From assembly GCA_028822445.1 (NCBI GenBank), contig JAPKDQ010000001.1:310001-374000 (forward strand): a stretch of DNA of 64,000 nt, given 5' to 3'. Source of the DNA: Rhodospirillaceae bacterium (GTDB taxonomy: Bacteria; Pseudomonadota; Alphaproteobacteria; Rhodospirillales; Rhodospirillaceae). The position numbers and the translations under genes were made by a program. The notes under the pieces were generated by a model that saw nothing but the letters and a program-made list of their open reading frames with translations, searched no databases and was not told the origin of the DNA. This document shows, piece by piece, positions 1 to 7,377 of this stretch (its first letter is position 1; each line of letters starts with the position of its first letter).

Positions 1-1
1 T

Positions 2-934
2 TTTCTTGCCGTTTTTGCTATCCGGTTTGCAGCTCAAGGTCTTTGGGGTGTGTGCGCGCAGGTTAGCATGGCGCGCTATTTTCATGCCGACCGAGGCAAG
101 GCTGCTGCTGTGTCGACTGCCGGTTATGCGCTAGGGTTTGCTATTTTCCCATTAATCGGCGCTTGGTTACTCATGACGTTTGGGTGGCGGGAGGCTTGGG
201 CGTTTTCAGCCTGGTTCGTCGTTCTCGTTATTCTTCCACTGACCATGTTTCAGCTATGGGGCCACGGAAAACGTCACCTGGCGTACGAAGAAAAACTGGC
301 TGGACTTGTAGACGAAAAAACTGGAACTAAAGTTCGCCAGTGGGCTCTTAAAGAGGTCCTGTCAGATGTTCGGTTTTGGTTCCTTCAACCCGCCATGTTG
401 GCTGTTCCGGCGATCATATTCTCGATTCAGTTTCATCAACTCTATTTAATTGAATCTAGAGGCTGGGCGCTGACCGCGTTTGCCGGGGGCTACACAGTTT
501 ATTCTGTGGTTTCGTTGCTTGCGATATTGATTACGGGTTCGATGATTGATCGGTATGGATCGTATAAACTTGTCATTCTTTATCTATGCCCTTTAGTGCC
601 GGCTCTGCTTGTGCTTGCATTCGTCTCATCAGCGATCTCTATTCCTATTTTTATGGCATTGACCGGCGTAACGTTTGGCATGAGCCTGGTTGTATTCATG
701 ACGGTATGGGCGGAGATGTACGGCACGAAAAATATGGGTGCCATTCGCTCATTTAATATATTTTTGAACGTATCTTTTGCTTCGTTAGTCATGGTTCTGA
801 CGGGATGGTTGATCGATGGTGGGGTTAGTATTGAAGCCATGTGCCTCGGAGGAGTAGGGGTCGTCGCCCTGTCCTTAATTTCGACAACAGTCGCCCGCCG
901 CATGCCTGAACCGCACCGAGCCTCAGTGTCCTAA
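2..934 (+). CDS. MFS transporter, 5' end outside the window
   Basis: C-terminal part of a major facilitator superfamily permease of the inner membrane. The frame is open from base 2, so the true start lies upstream; a GTG at 50 is internal. The first visible residues carry a WGVCAQVSMARYFHADRGKA stretch, which matches the end of TM4, the cytoplasmic loop and the start of TM5 in MFS proteins of the oxalate/formate and monocarboxylate type. About eight hydrophobic segments follow, with a polar central loop (HGKRHLAYEEKLAG...) between the two six-helix halves. The stop is 13 bases before the first serine hydrolase, so the two are probably co-transcribed and the transporter may move a substrate or product of those hydrolases. 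The substrate cannot be told from sequence. Confidence 0.85.
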   Translation, partial: FLAVFAIRFAAQGLWGVCAQVSMARYFHADRGKAAAVSTAGYALGFAIFPLIGAWLLMTFGWREAWAFSAWFVVLVILPLTMFQLWGHGKRHLAYEEKLAGLVDEKTGTKVRQWALKEVLSDVRFWFLQPAMLAVPAIIFSIQFHQLYLIESRGWALTAFAGGYTVYSVVSLLAILITGSMIDRYGSYKLVILYLCPLVPALLVLAFVSSAISIPIFMALTGVTFGMSLVVFMTVWAEMYGTKNMGAIRSFNIFLNVSFASLVMVLTGWLIDGGVSIEAMCLGGVGVVALSLISTTVARRMPEPHRASVS

Positions 935-947
935 CGGGAGATTAACA

Positions 948-2174
948 ATGCTGGCTAAGAAGGTGATTGCCGTGACGTCCGGCCTGGTTGTGATCGCCGG
1001 CCTGGCATTTCTTTGGTCGAATAGAGTTCTGATTGAACGCCACTACACACAAGGCACGCCTAACCAAGTGAATGGGTATGCTTGGTATGAGCCGACGGAT
1101 AAGATTGCCGGCGCGCACGCAGGGTTTTATGACGTTGTAGCGCTTGAGCAGCGCTCTATATCTGCGGATGCTATCTCGGCGGCGAGTGTTTATGCCAAGA
1201 GTAAGCGCTCAGAGAGTTTATTGATCTGGCATCGTGGCAAGCTTCAATATGCTGAATACTGGCTTGGCCTTGGTCCGGATGATGTCGTCAATTCCCGTAG
1301 CATGCATAAGATGGCGGGCGGGCTACTCATCGCGCGCGCGATCTCTGACGGGCACATCAAATCTTTGGATGACTCCGTGGCTGAGTATATCCCGGCATGG
1401 CAAGGCACTGACAAAGCCAGCATAACGATCCGCAACGTCTTGCAAATGTCGAGCGGCCTGAGGTGGTTCAGTATCCGCGACACGCCGCCGTTTGGGCTCA
1501 GCTCAAGGCGCTATCTTGACCCTGAATGGGATAAGGTTTTGCTGAAAGACGTTCCAATGTCGTTTGAGCCGGGAACGGAATACGACTACAGCGACACCAC
1601 AGCCGATGTCATGCCTCACATTATTCAGGGTGCGACCGGGAAGCGTTACGCGGAATATTTCTCCGAAGCTCTAATTCAACCCCTCGGCGCAAAAGGTGGG
1701 TTTGTTTGGATTAACCGAAATGGCGGCATGCCTCATGGCGGATGTTGCCTTATGCTTCCGCCCGAAACCTGGCTGCGCTTCGGGCTATTGCTCTTGAACG
1801 GTGGCGCTTGGGATGGGCAGCAATTATTGCCGGACACCTGGATGGCCGAGATGCTTACGCCATCCCTCAACAAAGAACAATTTGGTCTGATGATTTGGCT
1901 AGGTAAACCGTATCTCGAACGGCGGCTATATCACCGGCCAGAGTCACCAATCAATCAGGTGCCGAAACCCGGTGTCTATAACTCGGAACCGTTTCTTGCT
2001 GAAGATCTCTTTATGTTCGACGGGGCAGAGGGGCGGATGGTCTACATTGTTCCCTCTGAAGACTTGGTGATTATACGAACAGGGTTTCGTCCACCTCCGG
2101 GCGAGGCTGAATGGGATAATGCGTTTCTCCCAAACACAATTCTGCGCGGGATCTTGAACCCGGCTGAGGACTAG
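948..2174 (+). CDS. Membrane-anchored serine hydrolase, beta-lactamase/EstB family (copy 1)
   Basis: A 408-residue protein of the class C beta-lactamase / NylB / EstB esterase superfamily. An N-terminal hydrophobic segment (about residues 5-23) should anchor it with the catalytic domain in the periplasm. The S-x-x-K motif is SMHK (Ser118-Lys121), and the Tyr motif is YSD (Tyr214). The third, KTG-like position is not a clear KTG; the family end has a DGAEGRMVYIVPS strand. This pattern suggests an esterase or amidase rather than a beta-lactamase. A purine-rich ribosome site (cgggag) lies 8 bases before ATG 948. It is followed after 2 bases by a paralogue, and two more copies lie at 30.8-33.4 kb. 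Confidence 0.85.
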   Translation: MLAKKVIAVTSGLVVIAGLAFLWSNRVLIERHYTQGTPNQVNGYAWYEPTDKIAGAHAGFYDVVALEQRSISADAISAASVYAKSKRSESLLIWHRGKLQYAEYWLGLGPDDVVNSRSMHKMAGGLLIARAISDGHIKSLDDSVAEYIPAWQGTDKASITIRNVLQMSSGLRWFSIRDTPPFGLSSRRYLDPEWDKVLLKDVPMSFEPGTEYDYSDTTADVMPHIIQGATGKRYAEYFSEALIQPLGAKGGFVWINRNGGMPHGGCCLMLPPETWLRFGLLLLNGGAWDGQQLLPDTWMAEMLTPSLNKEQFGLMIWLGKPYLERRLYHRPESPINQVPKPGVYNSEPFLAEDLFMFDGAEGRMVYIVPSEDLVIIRTGFRPPPGEAEWDNAFLPNTILRGILNPAED

Positions 2175-2176
2175 GA

Positions 2177-3358
2177 ATGAATAGAAGGGCCCGAGGACTG
2201 GCCGCATTTGTTGCAGTGGCCTGCGCGGCTATTATGTTAGATTGGATGTTCTGGATGCGGTTCCTCTCCATCGGAGAGCAAACACCCGTGAGCTACCCCA
2301 GTTGGATTGCGCCAACAGAGACCGTACGTGGGAATTTCGTTGATGCGTTGCCCACAGCGGAACCGCAAGATCGCGTGCTGTCTGACCAAGCGATTACCGA
2401 CCTTGTTACCTATGCGGAGCAACTGGGTTCATTCTCTCTTCTTGTTCATCACAAGGGTGCCGTTCAGTTCGAAACTTATTGGCGTAACTTTGGCCCCGAC
2501 GACGTCACAGAAACATATTCTATGGCAAAGTCGGTGCTCGGTATCATGGTGGGGTTTGCTCTTGAAGATGGTGCGATAGGATCCATAGATGACCTTGTTA
2601 CAGCTTACGTCCCTGAGTGGTCTGGCACAGACCGCGAACCCATGACGGTTCGCCATGTATTGCATATGGCGAGCGGATTGGAACACCATAGCTTCAATTT
2701 CAAGCTGGACCAGAATCCCTTTGGCAAAGCGCTTCGATTGTTTATTGGCACTGACATGGAACAGTCGATTTTAAGGTTCGGCCTTGATGCGCCACCGGGC
2801 ACAGAATTCACTTACAATAGCGCTAATTCACAACTGATGATGATGATCCTGCAGCGCGCAACTGGGCGCTCCTATGCAGACTATGTGTCCGAGAAGCTTT
2901 GGCGCCCTTTAGGGTCAAAGGACGCGTCCCTGTGGATGGACCGAACTGATGGCATGCCTAAGGCGTATGCGTTTTTCCAGGCACGCCCGCGCGATTGGCT
3001 ACGTATTGGTCTAGCTATCAAGAACGGCGGTACCGTTGATGGCAAACAGGTCATCTCGCCAGATTGGCTGTCACAGATGCAGACCCCGTCTACTAATAAT
3101 CCCAAGTATGGAATTCAAATGTGGATCGGTAGTCCTTACGTGCCGGAGCGGTACTATAATTCAAGCACCCCCTTCGGCGTGAAACAGGCTGAGGCTTTCT
3201 TGACGGATGATGTCGTCTTCTTTGATGGTGGTGGTGGCCAGCGTGTTTATGTGGTGCCGTCGGCGGATCTAGTGATTGTGCGTACAGGAATGCCTTCGCC
3301 TGCTTGGGATGACGGCATCATACCCAATATCGTTCTGCGTGATTTGGGTCTTGAGTAG
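2177..3358 (+). CDS. Membrane-anchored serine hydrolase, beta-lactamase/EstB family (copy 2)
   Basis: A 393-residue paralogue of the preceding gene, starting 2 bases after its stop and probably translationally coupled. N-terminal hydrophobic anchor (about residues 8-26), then the serine hydrolase domain: SMAK (Ser115-Lys118), FTYNSAN (Tyr213), and the C-terminal strand FFDGGGGQRVYVVPS in the region that carries KTG in beta-lactamases. Length and motifs fit EstB/6-aminohexanoate-dimer hydrolase-like enzymes; the substrate is unknown. The copies have diverged clearly (SMAK against SMHK in the other three), which suggests different specificities rather than recent duplication. Confidence 0.85.
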   Translation: MNRRARGLAAFVAVACAAIMLDWMFWMRFLSIGEQTPVSYPSWIAPTETVRGNFVDALPTAEPQDRVLSDQAITDLVTYAEQLGSFSLLVHHKGAVQFETYWRNFGPDDVTETYSMAKSVLGIMVGFALEDGAIGSIDDLVTAYVPEWSGTDREPMTVRHVLHMASGLEHHSFNFKLDQNPFGKALRLFIGTDMEQSILRFGLDAPPGTEFTYNSANSQLMMMILQRATGRSYADYVSEKLWRPLGSKDASLWMDRTDGMPKAYAFFQARPRDWLRIGLAIKNGGTVDGKQVISPDWLSQMQTPSTNNPKYGIQMWIGSPYVPERYYNSSTPFGVKQAEAFLTDDVVFFDGGGGQRVYVVPSADLVIVRTGMPSPAWDDGIIPNIVLRDLGLE

Positions 3359-3475
3359 GCGTGGGCCTATACGCCGTTGTTTGATCAATCGCCAGAATTG
3401 GACGACGTCCATCCCTCTTCGGGCATCTGATGGCTAACCGGCGGCTCTAACCAAAGAACTACCGTGTTTCGTGCC

Positions 3476-4909
3476 TTACTCCGCTGCTGCCGCGGCAGCA
3501 GTATCCCAGGTTAGGAACTTTTCGCCGAGTAAGCGCCCCATCGTGAGGCAACCACCGACGCTTGACCCACCCAGGTAGGCATTACCCCAAATGCCCATGC
3601 CCAGCATCTCGCCACCGGCATACAGGTTAGTGATGGGTTTACCCTCAGCGTCTAGGACGCGAAGTTCGTTGTCGCAGGCTATGCCGCCGAAGCCCACCAC
3701 CGAAATGGCATAGTGACGGATCGCGTAGAACGGTCCTTTTTCAATCGGGGCAGGTGTGTGCTTGCGGCCCCACGGGTCGGACTTTACTTCACGTCCTTGG
3801 TTGAACTGTTTGACCGTTGTCTTAAGGTTTTCAGCATGAACGCCGCAGGCTTCGGCCAAGTCCTCAATGTTGTCGGCGCGGCAATAATCAGCATGGGTGG
3901 CAAAAGCTCGCTCGATTTTCTCCGCATCCCAGCCAAGGAATAACTGAGGTGCTTTATCTAGAATGCCTTGGTCATAAACCAGCCAACAACTCCAGTCGGA
4001 CTGATTCATGATTGTGCGTTCGCGGAAGTCTTGGCTCTCTTCTTCTTCATTGATGAAGCGGCGACCTTCGTTATTCACCAGAATTTCCCATGGCGCGCGC
4101 ATAGCAGGGAACGTTGCCGTGTGAATCCAGTGATCGTCCGGTTTGTCGACATCGACGGTGCCGCCGAAGGTCATGATCAAGTTATCTGCGAACTGAACCC
4201 TGGCACCCAGCTTGCGGGCCTGTTGAATGCCATCCCCCTTGGAGTGCTCGTGGGTGTAAACTCGCTTTGGACGATTGTGGAATTCCTTCCAGTGTTCGTC
4301 GCTATTGGAATACCCACCACACGCCAGCAAGGTTGTTGAAGCGCGAATTTCTTCACGGGCGCCGTTTTCAGTTTTGACAACGATGCCGCCAACAGAGCCG
4401 TCGGCGTTAACAATAAGGTCGGTCATGCGGGTTTTAAGTCGAAGCTCAACGTTACCGCCCTCGAGAATTTTGTTAAAGGCAGTCTCAAGAACTACGGCAT
4501 ATGCTTTTCCAGCGGTCGCCGGTGTCGTGATGCGCGCGGTCGAGTAAGGCTCGTGCCCTTGGCCAATGACCGGATTATCTTCTGGATATTCAAGACCGAT
4601 CGACATGATCCAATCTAAGGTTTTGCCCGAGTTTTCCTGCCACAGGCGCAGTTTGTCGTATTCGCCAGTGCCGTGATTGATCTCGATGCTGTCTTGGAAA
4701 TGTTTCTCAGGGGAGTCATCGATGCCCTTCTTCTTTTGTAGAGCAGACCCAGCCGCACTCATGGACCCTGACGATAGGTGAAGCGTGCCCCCAACCTTAT
4801 CGGCGACATCAACCACCAGTACTTTCGCCCCGCGCTCTGATGCTTTGATTGCCGCTGGTATTCCAGTTGTACCGGCGCCAACGATGACGATATCCCATTG
4901 GTTGGACAT
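3476..4909 (-). CDS. FAD-dependent oxidoreductase, fumarate reductase/ketosteroid dehydrogenase type
   Basis: A 477-residue flavoprotein of the FAD-binding-2 (fumarate reductase/succinate dehydrogenase flavoprotein) family. The dinucleotide site is IVIVGAGTTG at residues 7-16, with the second glycine-rich FAD contact at the C-terminus (AYLGGSSVGGCLTMGR). No signal peptide and no heme-binding domain are seen, so it is a soluble cytoplasmic enzyme, unlike periplasmic fumarate reductases. Relatives include 3-ketosteroid delta-1-dehydrogenases and tricarballylate dehydrogenase; the substrate cannot be assigned. ATG 4909 is preceded by AGGGGAAC. It is convergent with the serine hydrolases and not obviously in an operon. 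The protein ends in an alanine run. Confidence 0.85.
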   Translation of the reverse strand: MSNQWDIVIVGAGTTGIPAAIKASERGAKVLVVDVADKVGGTLHLSSGSMSAAGSALQKKKGIDDSPEKHFQDSIEINHGTGEYDKLRLWQENSGKTLDWIMSIGLEYPEDNPVIGQGHEPYSTARITTPATAGKAYAVVLETAFNKILEGGNVELRLKTRMTDLIVNADGSVGGIVVKTENGAREEIRASTTLLACGGYSNSDEHWKEFHNRPKRVYTHEHSKGDGIQQARKLGARVQFADNLIMTFGGTVDVDKPDDHWIHTATFPAMRAPWEILVNNEGRRFINEEEESQDFRERTIMNQSDWSCWLVYDQGILDKAPQLFLGWDAEKIERAFATHADYCRADNIEDLAEACGVHAENLKTTVKQFNQGREVKSDPWGRKHTPAPIEKGPFYAIRHYAISVVGFGGIACDNELRVLDAEGKPITNLYAGGEMLGMGIWGNAYLGGSSVGGCLTMGRLLGEKFLTWDTAAAAAAE

Positions 4910-4969
4910 GCTGTGTTCCCCTGTTCGTGTTCTTAATTATTCAGATTTATACGGTACTGAGGTAATATA

Positions 4970-5242
4970 ATGATGGCCAGCCAGTGTCTCAGACTATGTG
5001 CTGGAAAATCCTCTGAAAGAGTAAAATTACTCAAAGAATTGAAGTTATATATTCTAAGATTTTCCCCAACATTGATAGAGGTTGAGATAGTAAAAAGTAT
5101 TGATCATTTGTCGATGACTTTCAGAAACCCTGCTGTTCATGAAAAAAATTTCAGTATTGAAGACTTAATTGAAGTCAGACAAATTACTTCTGTAATATTG
5201 AATTCAATTATTGGTCCGCGAGTAATTGAAAAAGAGAATTGA
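4970..5242 (+). pseudogene. AT-rich 90-residue reading frame, probably the 3' remnant of a HEPN-like gene
   Basis: A short frame in a stretch clearly richer in A and T than its neighbours. The last 40 residues contain FRNPAVH followed by SIEDLIEVRQITSVILN, a pattern often seen at the C-terminal end of HEPN-like helical domains of defence and mobile-element proteins. There is no clear ribosome site and the N-terminus does not look like a protein start, so I read it as the tail of a truncated foreign gene. It could instead be a real small protein or chance. It lies inside the candidate integration scar that ends near 5841. Confidence 0.35.
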
Positions 5243-5258
5243 TACTAATTCTGAACCC

Positions 5259-5296
5259 TTACCCACCTTTGGTGGGTAAATGCACCGAGGGTGCAT
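5259..5296. repeat. Two perfect tandem hairpins
   Basis: Bases 5259-5267 (ttacccacc) pair perfectly with 5271-5279 around a ttt loop. Bases 5280-5286 (atgcacc) pair perfectly with 5290-5296 around a gag loop. The two stems abut with no spacer. They sit 16 bases after the stop of the AT-rich frame. There is no U-run after either stem, so they are not typical intrinsic terminators; they may be processing, binding or replication signals of the lost element. Both strands would fold equally. Confidence 0.7.
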
Positions 5297-5731
5297 GGTC
5301 TAGATATGAATTATTGATCTCTAGAATATCTAATCTGGGGTGTGTTCTAGGCACACTAACCTCACCACAGGGAAAGCGTGTCTAGAAAACAAATCTACGT
5401 CTGCGTCCGTCAACACATCCAGTCAGAGAAACCTAATCGAATAGGAAGGGTGGGTAATCCGGTATCCCTTTACACTCTACTAAACTACGGTAGCGATACA
5501 GAACTGACTGAATAATTACCTGTATCACTTGAGGGTTATTTCTCCCTCGCCTTGTTGGAAACCTTTAAGCACCCATATCCAACTTTGGTGCGTCATTATC
5601 TAAATCTGTTACCTAACCAAGTTCCGAACTAGAGTTCCTGTTTTTCAATGGGTTTGCAAACTCACAAAATATTTCATTTAAGGTTATTTATACAAACTTT
5701 GATTTCTAACATTCAATTTAGCACAGATATT
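5297..5731. other. AT-rich gene-free stretch
   Basis: No reading frame with family resemblance was found on either strand. Composition is AT-rich, unlike the flanking genes. A weak hairpin (gaggg/ccctc, in the line starting 5521) and a gtgtg/cacac pair near 5340-5357 are visible but short. It is probably decayed sequence of the same foreign segment as the frame at 4970-5242. Confidence 0.5.
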
Positions 5732-5762
5732 TTTGACACAGATTTGACACAGTGACACACTC
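5732..5762. repeat. Clustered TTTGACACAG-type direct repeats
   Basis: The decamer tttgacacag occurs at 5732-5741 and again at 5743-5752, and a third gacaca unit at 5754-5759. Such short direct repeats beside an attachment core resemble arm-type binding sites of tyrosine integrases. They lie about 55 bases before the tRNA-Arg fragment at 5817-5841, as expected for an att arm. An inverted repeat (gatctct...agagaaatc) lies just after them. The function is inferred from position and pattern only. Confidence 0.5.
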
Positions 5763-5816
5763 AGATCTCTAATTTTATAGAGAAATCTGTGAAAAAATAA
5801 GCGTTTTCAATATATT

Positions 5817-5841
5817 GCTGGATAGAGCACTAGACTACGAA
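5817..5841 (+). other. 25-base fragment of tRNA-Arg(ACG), candidate attachment site core
   Basis: The segment reads gctggatagagc followed by actagactacgaa. From memory this is the D-loop, D-stem and anticodon arm of bacterial tRNA-Arg with anticodon ACG, stopping exactly at the 3' end of the anticodon loop (ctacgaa). Neither the acceptor stem upstream nor the anticodon 3' stem (expected tctag, found gctcg) is present, so it is not a working tRNA gene. A core ending in the anticodon loop is typical of tyrosine-integrase attachment sites, and clustered direct repeats lie just upstream. I infer an att scar or a non-integrated attP. Confidence 0.55.
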
Positions 5842-5887
5842 GCTCGTGCATTCTTAGGCGAATACAGGATTGTTCCTTGAGGCATGG

Positions 5888-6772
5888 TTAGGCGTCACCC
5901 CACGCCAAAACATCTGGAATAAACTCTTCAGCTTGGGCCAAATAGGCTGGCGACAATTCGTCGAAGCTTTTCAGTTTACTCCCGGCGCAATGCCAGACTG
6001 AATGACCGGGTCGGTCGCCCATGTTGAGAAAACCTTGCCAAGGCGCCAGGAATACGATCCCGAAAATTGAATCTACGCGTTGGAGTTCTGGATTCCGAAT
6101 TTGGTCTAAAGCAATTGTGGTGGTGCCGTACTCGGCCAAGGGAATGGGGCGTTGATCCGGGTATTTGCGCTGCCCGATCATTTGAATGTTATCCCCCATG
6201 ACCGTCCAGGTCAGGGTCAAGGCGCTTTCCATTTTTGGATCAATGTCGGCGCTCCAGTTTTCACCTTTCTTTGCATTGGTGTTCCTGGCGAACTGTGCGC
6301 TGGTGATTTTACCGTCTGTTCCAACGTAATATAGGCTGCGCGATCCAATAATATTTGGTGCGACTAAATTTTCTTCACCGGTCCAGGGGTTGCGATACAC
6401 CTTACCATTCAGGACTTCGCCGGAGTTCGGGTCTTTGAAAACCGTCATGACCTTCGACCAAACCTCGTAACGGCCATCGCCGCGTTCCATAACCATTTTT
6501 GTCTCGCAGCTTTCGCAATCAAAAACGATCTTTGGATTCTGATCGGGTGTCACGGCAATATAATAGCCGCGCCAAGCGTTCGGTGCCGGCTTGCCGGTGA
6601 GGTCGCCCTGAATGCGCAGGTAATCTCGTAATTCTTGCTCTGGGGATGTGTGGAAGGGGCTACCCGATGCAGTGGCCGACCCTGTAATACCTGTGGCGGC
6701 TATGGCTCCAAGGCCGCTGACGCCAAGATTGAAGGCGCGGCGTGATATCATAGGTTCAGACAAAGTCGTCAT
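5888..6772 (-). CDS. Tat-exported DUF1838 family protein (copy 1)
   Basis: A 294-residue protein. The N-terminus has a twin-arginine motif (SRRAFN, residues 10-15) followed by a hydrophobic stretch and a small-residue cleavage region, so it should be exported folded to the periplasm. The body matches DUF1838: a RGYYIAV segment, the pair FDCESCETKMV, and a FKDPNSGEVLNGKVYRNPWT stretch. DUF1838 has no established biochemical role; members often sit with oxidoreductase and catabolic genes. GGAGA precedes ATG 6772. A divergent paralogue lies at 57094-58008 in the Rieske oxygenase operon, which suggests related roles at the two loci. It stands alone here, downstream of a gap with a decayed VOC gene. 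Confidence 0.8.
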   Translation of the reverse strand: MTTLSEPMISRRAFNLGVSGLGAIAATGITGSATASGSPFHTSPEQELRDYLRIQGDLTGKPAPNAWRGYYIAVTPDQNPKIVFDCESCETKMVMERGDGRYEVWSKVMTVFKDPNSGEVLNGKVYRNPWTGEENLVAPNIIGSRSLYYVGTDGKITSAQFARNTNAKKGENWSADIDPKMESALTLTWTVMGDNIQMIGQRKYPDQRPIPLAEYGTTTIALDQIRNPELQRVDSIFGIVFLAPWQGFLNMGDRPGHSVWHCAGSKLKSFDELSPAYLAQAEEFIPDVLAWGDA

Positions 6773-7109
6773 GAGTGTTCTCCAGTAAGGTTTATGTCCA
6801 TCGATGTTCGTCGAGATCTAAGCGTTTGGCATGGCTTCAATTCTTTGATGCTCAACGAGTGGTCGCGCTGTACAGTGGCGCCGAGGCACTTAGAGTTGAT
6901 AGATTGGTGCTCTCTCTAATTCAAGATGGCCTTCGTTGCCGACGCAGGTAGCGCCACAGGACGGCCGTTTTCAGCGGGTTTGACATCTGTCTCTGCTGCG
7001 GGTTGCTTCGCCATTGTGGGTGGCCAGGTGTTCATCCTGGAGGTCAGGTTGTCGGCGGCAAAGCCGTCTTCACGGGGCGTGTATTAAGATGACGTAGCAT
7101 GCAGGGGTG
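6773..7109. other. Gap without an intact gene
   Basis: Contains the upstream region of the DUF1838 gene (its ribosome site lies at about 6781-6786). The right half may hold unrecognisable 5' sequence of the VOC remnant that follows. No promoter, RNA or frame could be supported beyond that. Confidence 0.4.
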
Positions 7110-7277
7110 ATGTTGAAGGTCACCTTGGCCGCCAAAGCGGTGGAGCATGAAATTCTCTTTGACGTAAAGGTATCCGGGACGGGCGTGTCGCGAAACATGA
7201 TGCTGTTTGACCCCAACGGAAATATTGTTGAGTTCTTTCAGGTCAACACAGCACGGATCAAATGGCTCTACCAATAA
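7110..7277 (+). pseudogene. C-terminal remnant of a VOC/glyoxalase family protein
   Basis: A 55-residue frame ends in NMMLFDPNGNIVEFFQV, the characteristic last strand of vicinal oxygen chelate (glyoxalase/bleomycin resistance) proteins, with the metal-binding Glu in IVEFF. Only about half of a VOC repeat remains, and no in-frame upstream part with family resemblance is seen. It is therefore a truncated gene remnant. It lies upstream of, and on the same strand as, the gene at 7378, but is unlikely to be expressed as a functional protein. Confidence 0.6.
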
Positions 7278-7377
7278 AAATGTTATGGTATAGAAGGCGA
7301 TGTTCTAAGTACTCATCATTTGTATGACGGGTCCTCATTTACAGGAACAGTATACAATACCAGTTAGGTGTAGCGGC

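Noticed and set aside
948-3358. Calling the serine hydrolases beta-lactamase resistance genes
   Set aside because: They have a membrane anchor and lack a clear KTG motif, and two of the copies do not have a canonical Tyr-x-Asn; esterase or amidase activity is more likely.
3359-3376. A weak hairpin (ggcgt/acgcc) after the second serine hydrolase
   Set aside because: The stem is five pairs only, with no T run; not convincing as a terminator.
5817-5880. A functional tRNA-Arg gene
   Set aside because: Only the D-arm to anticodon loop is present; acceptor, T-arm and the 3' anticodon strand are missing.
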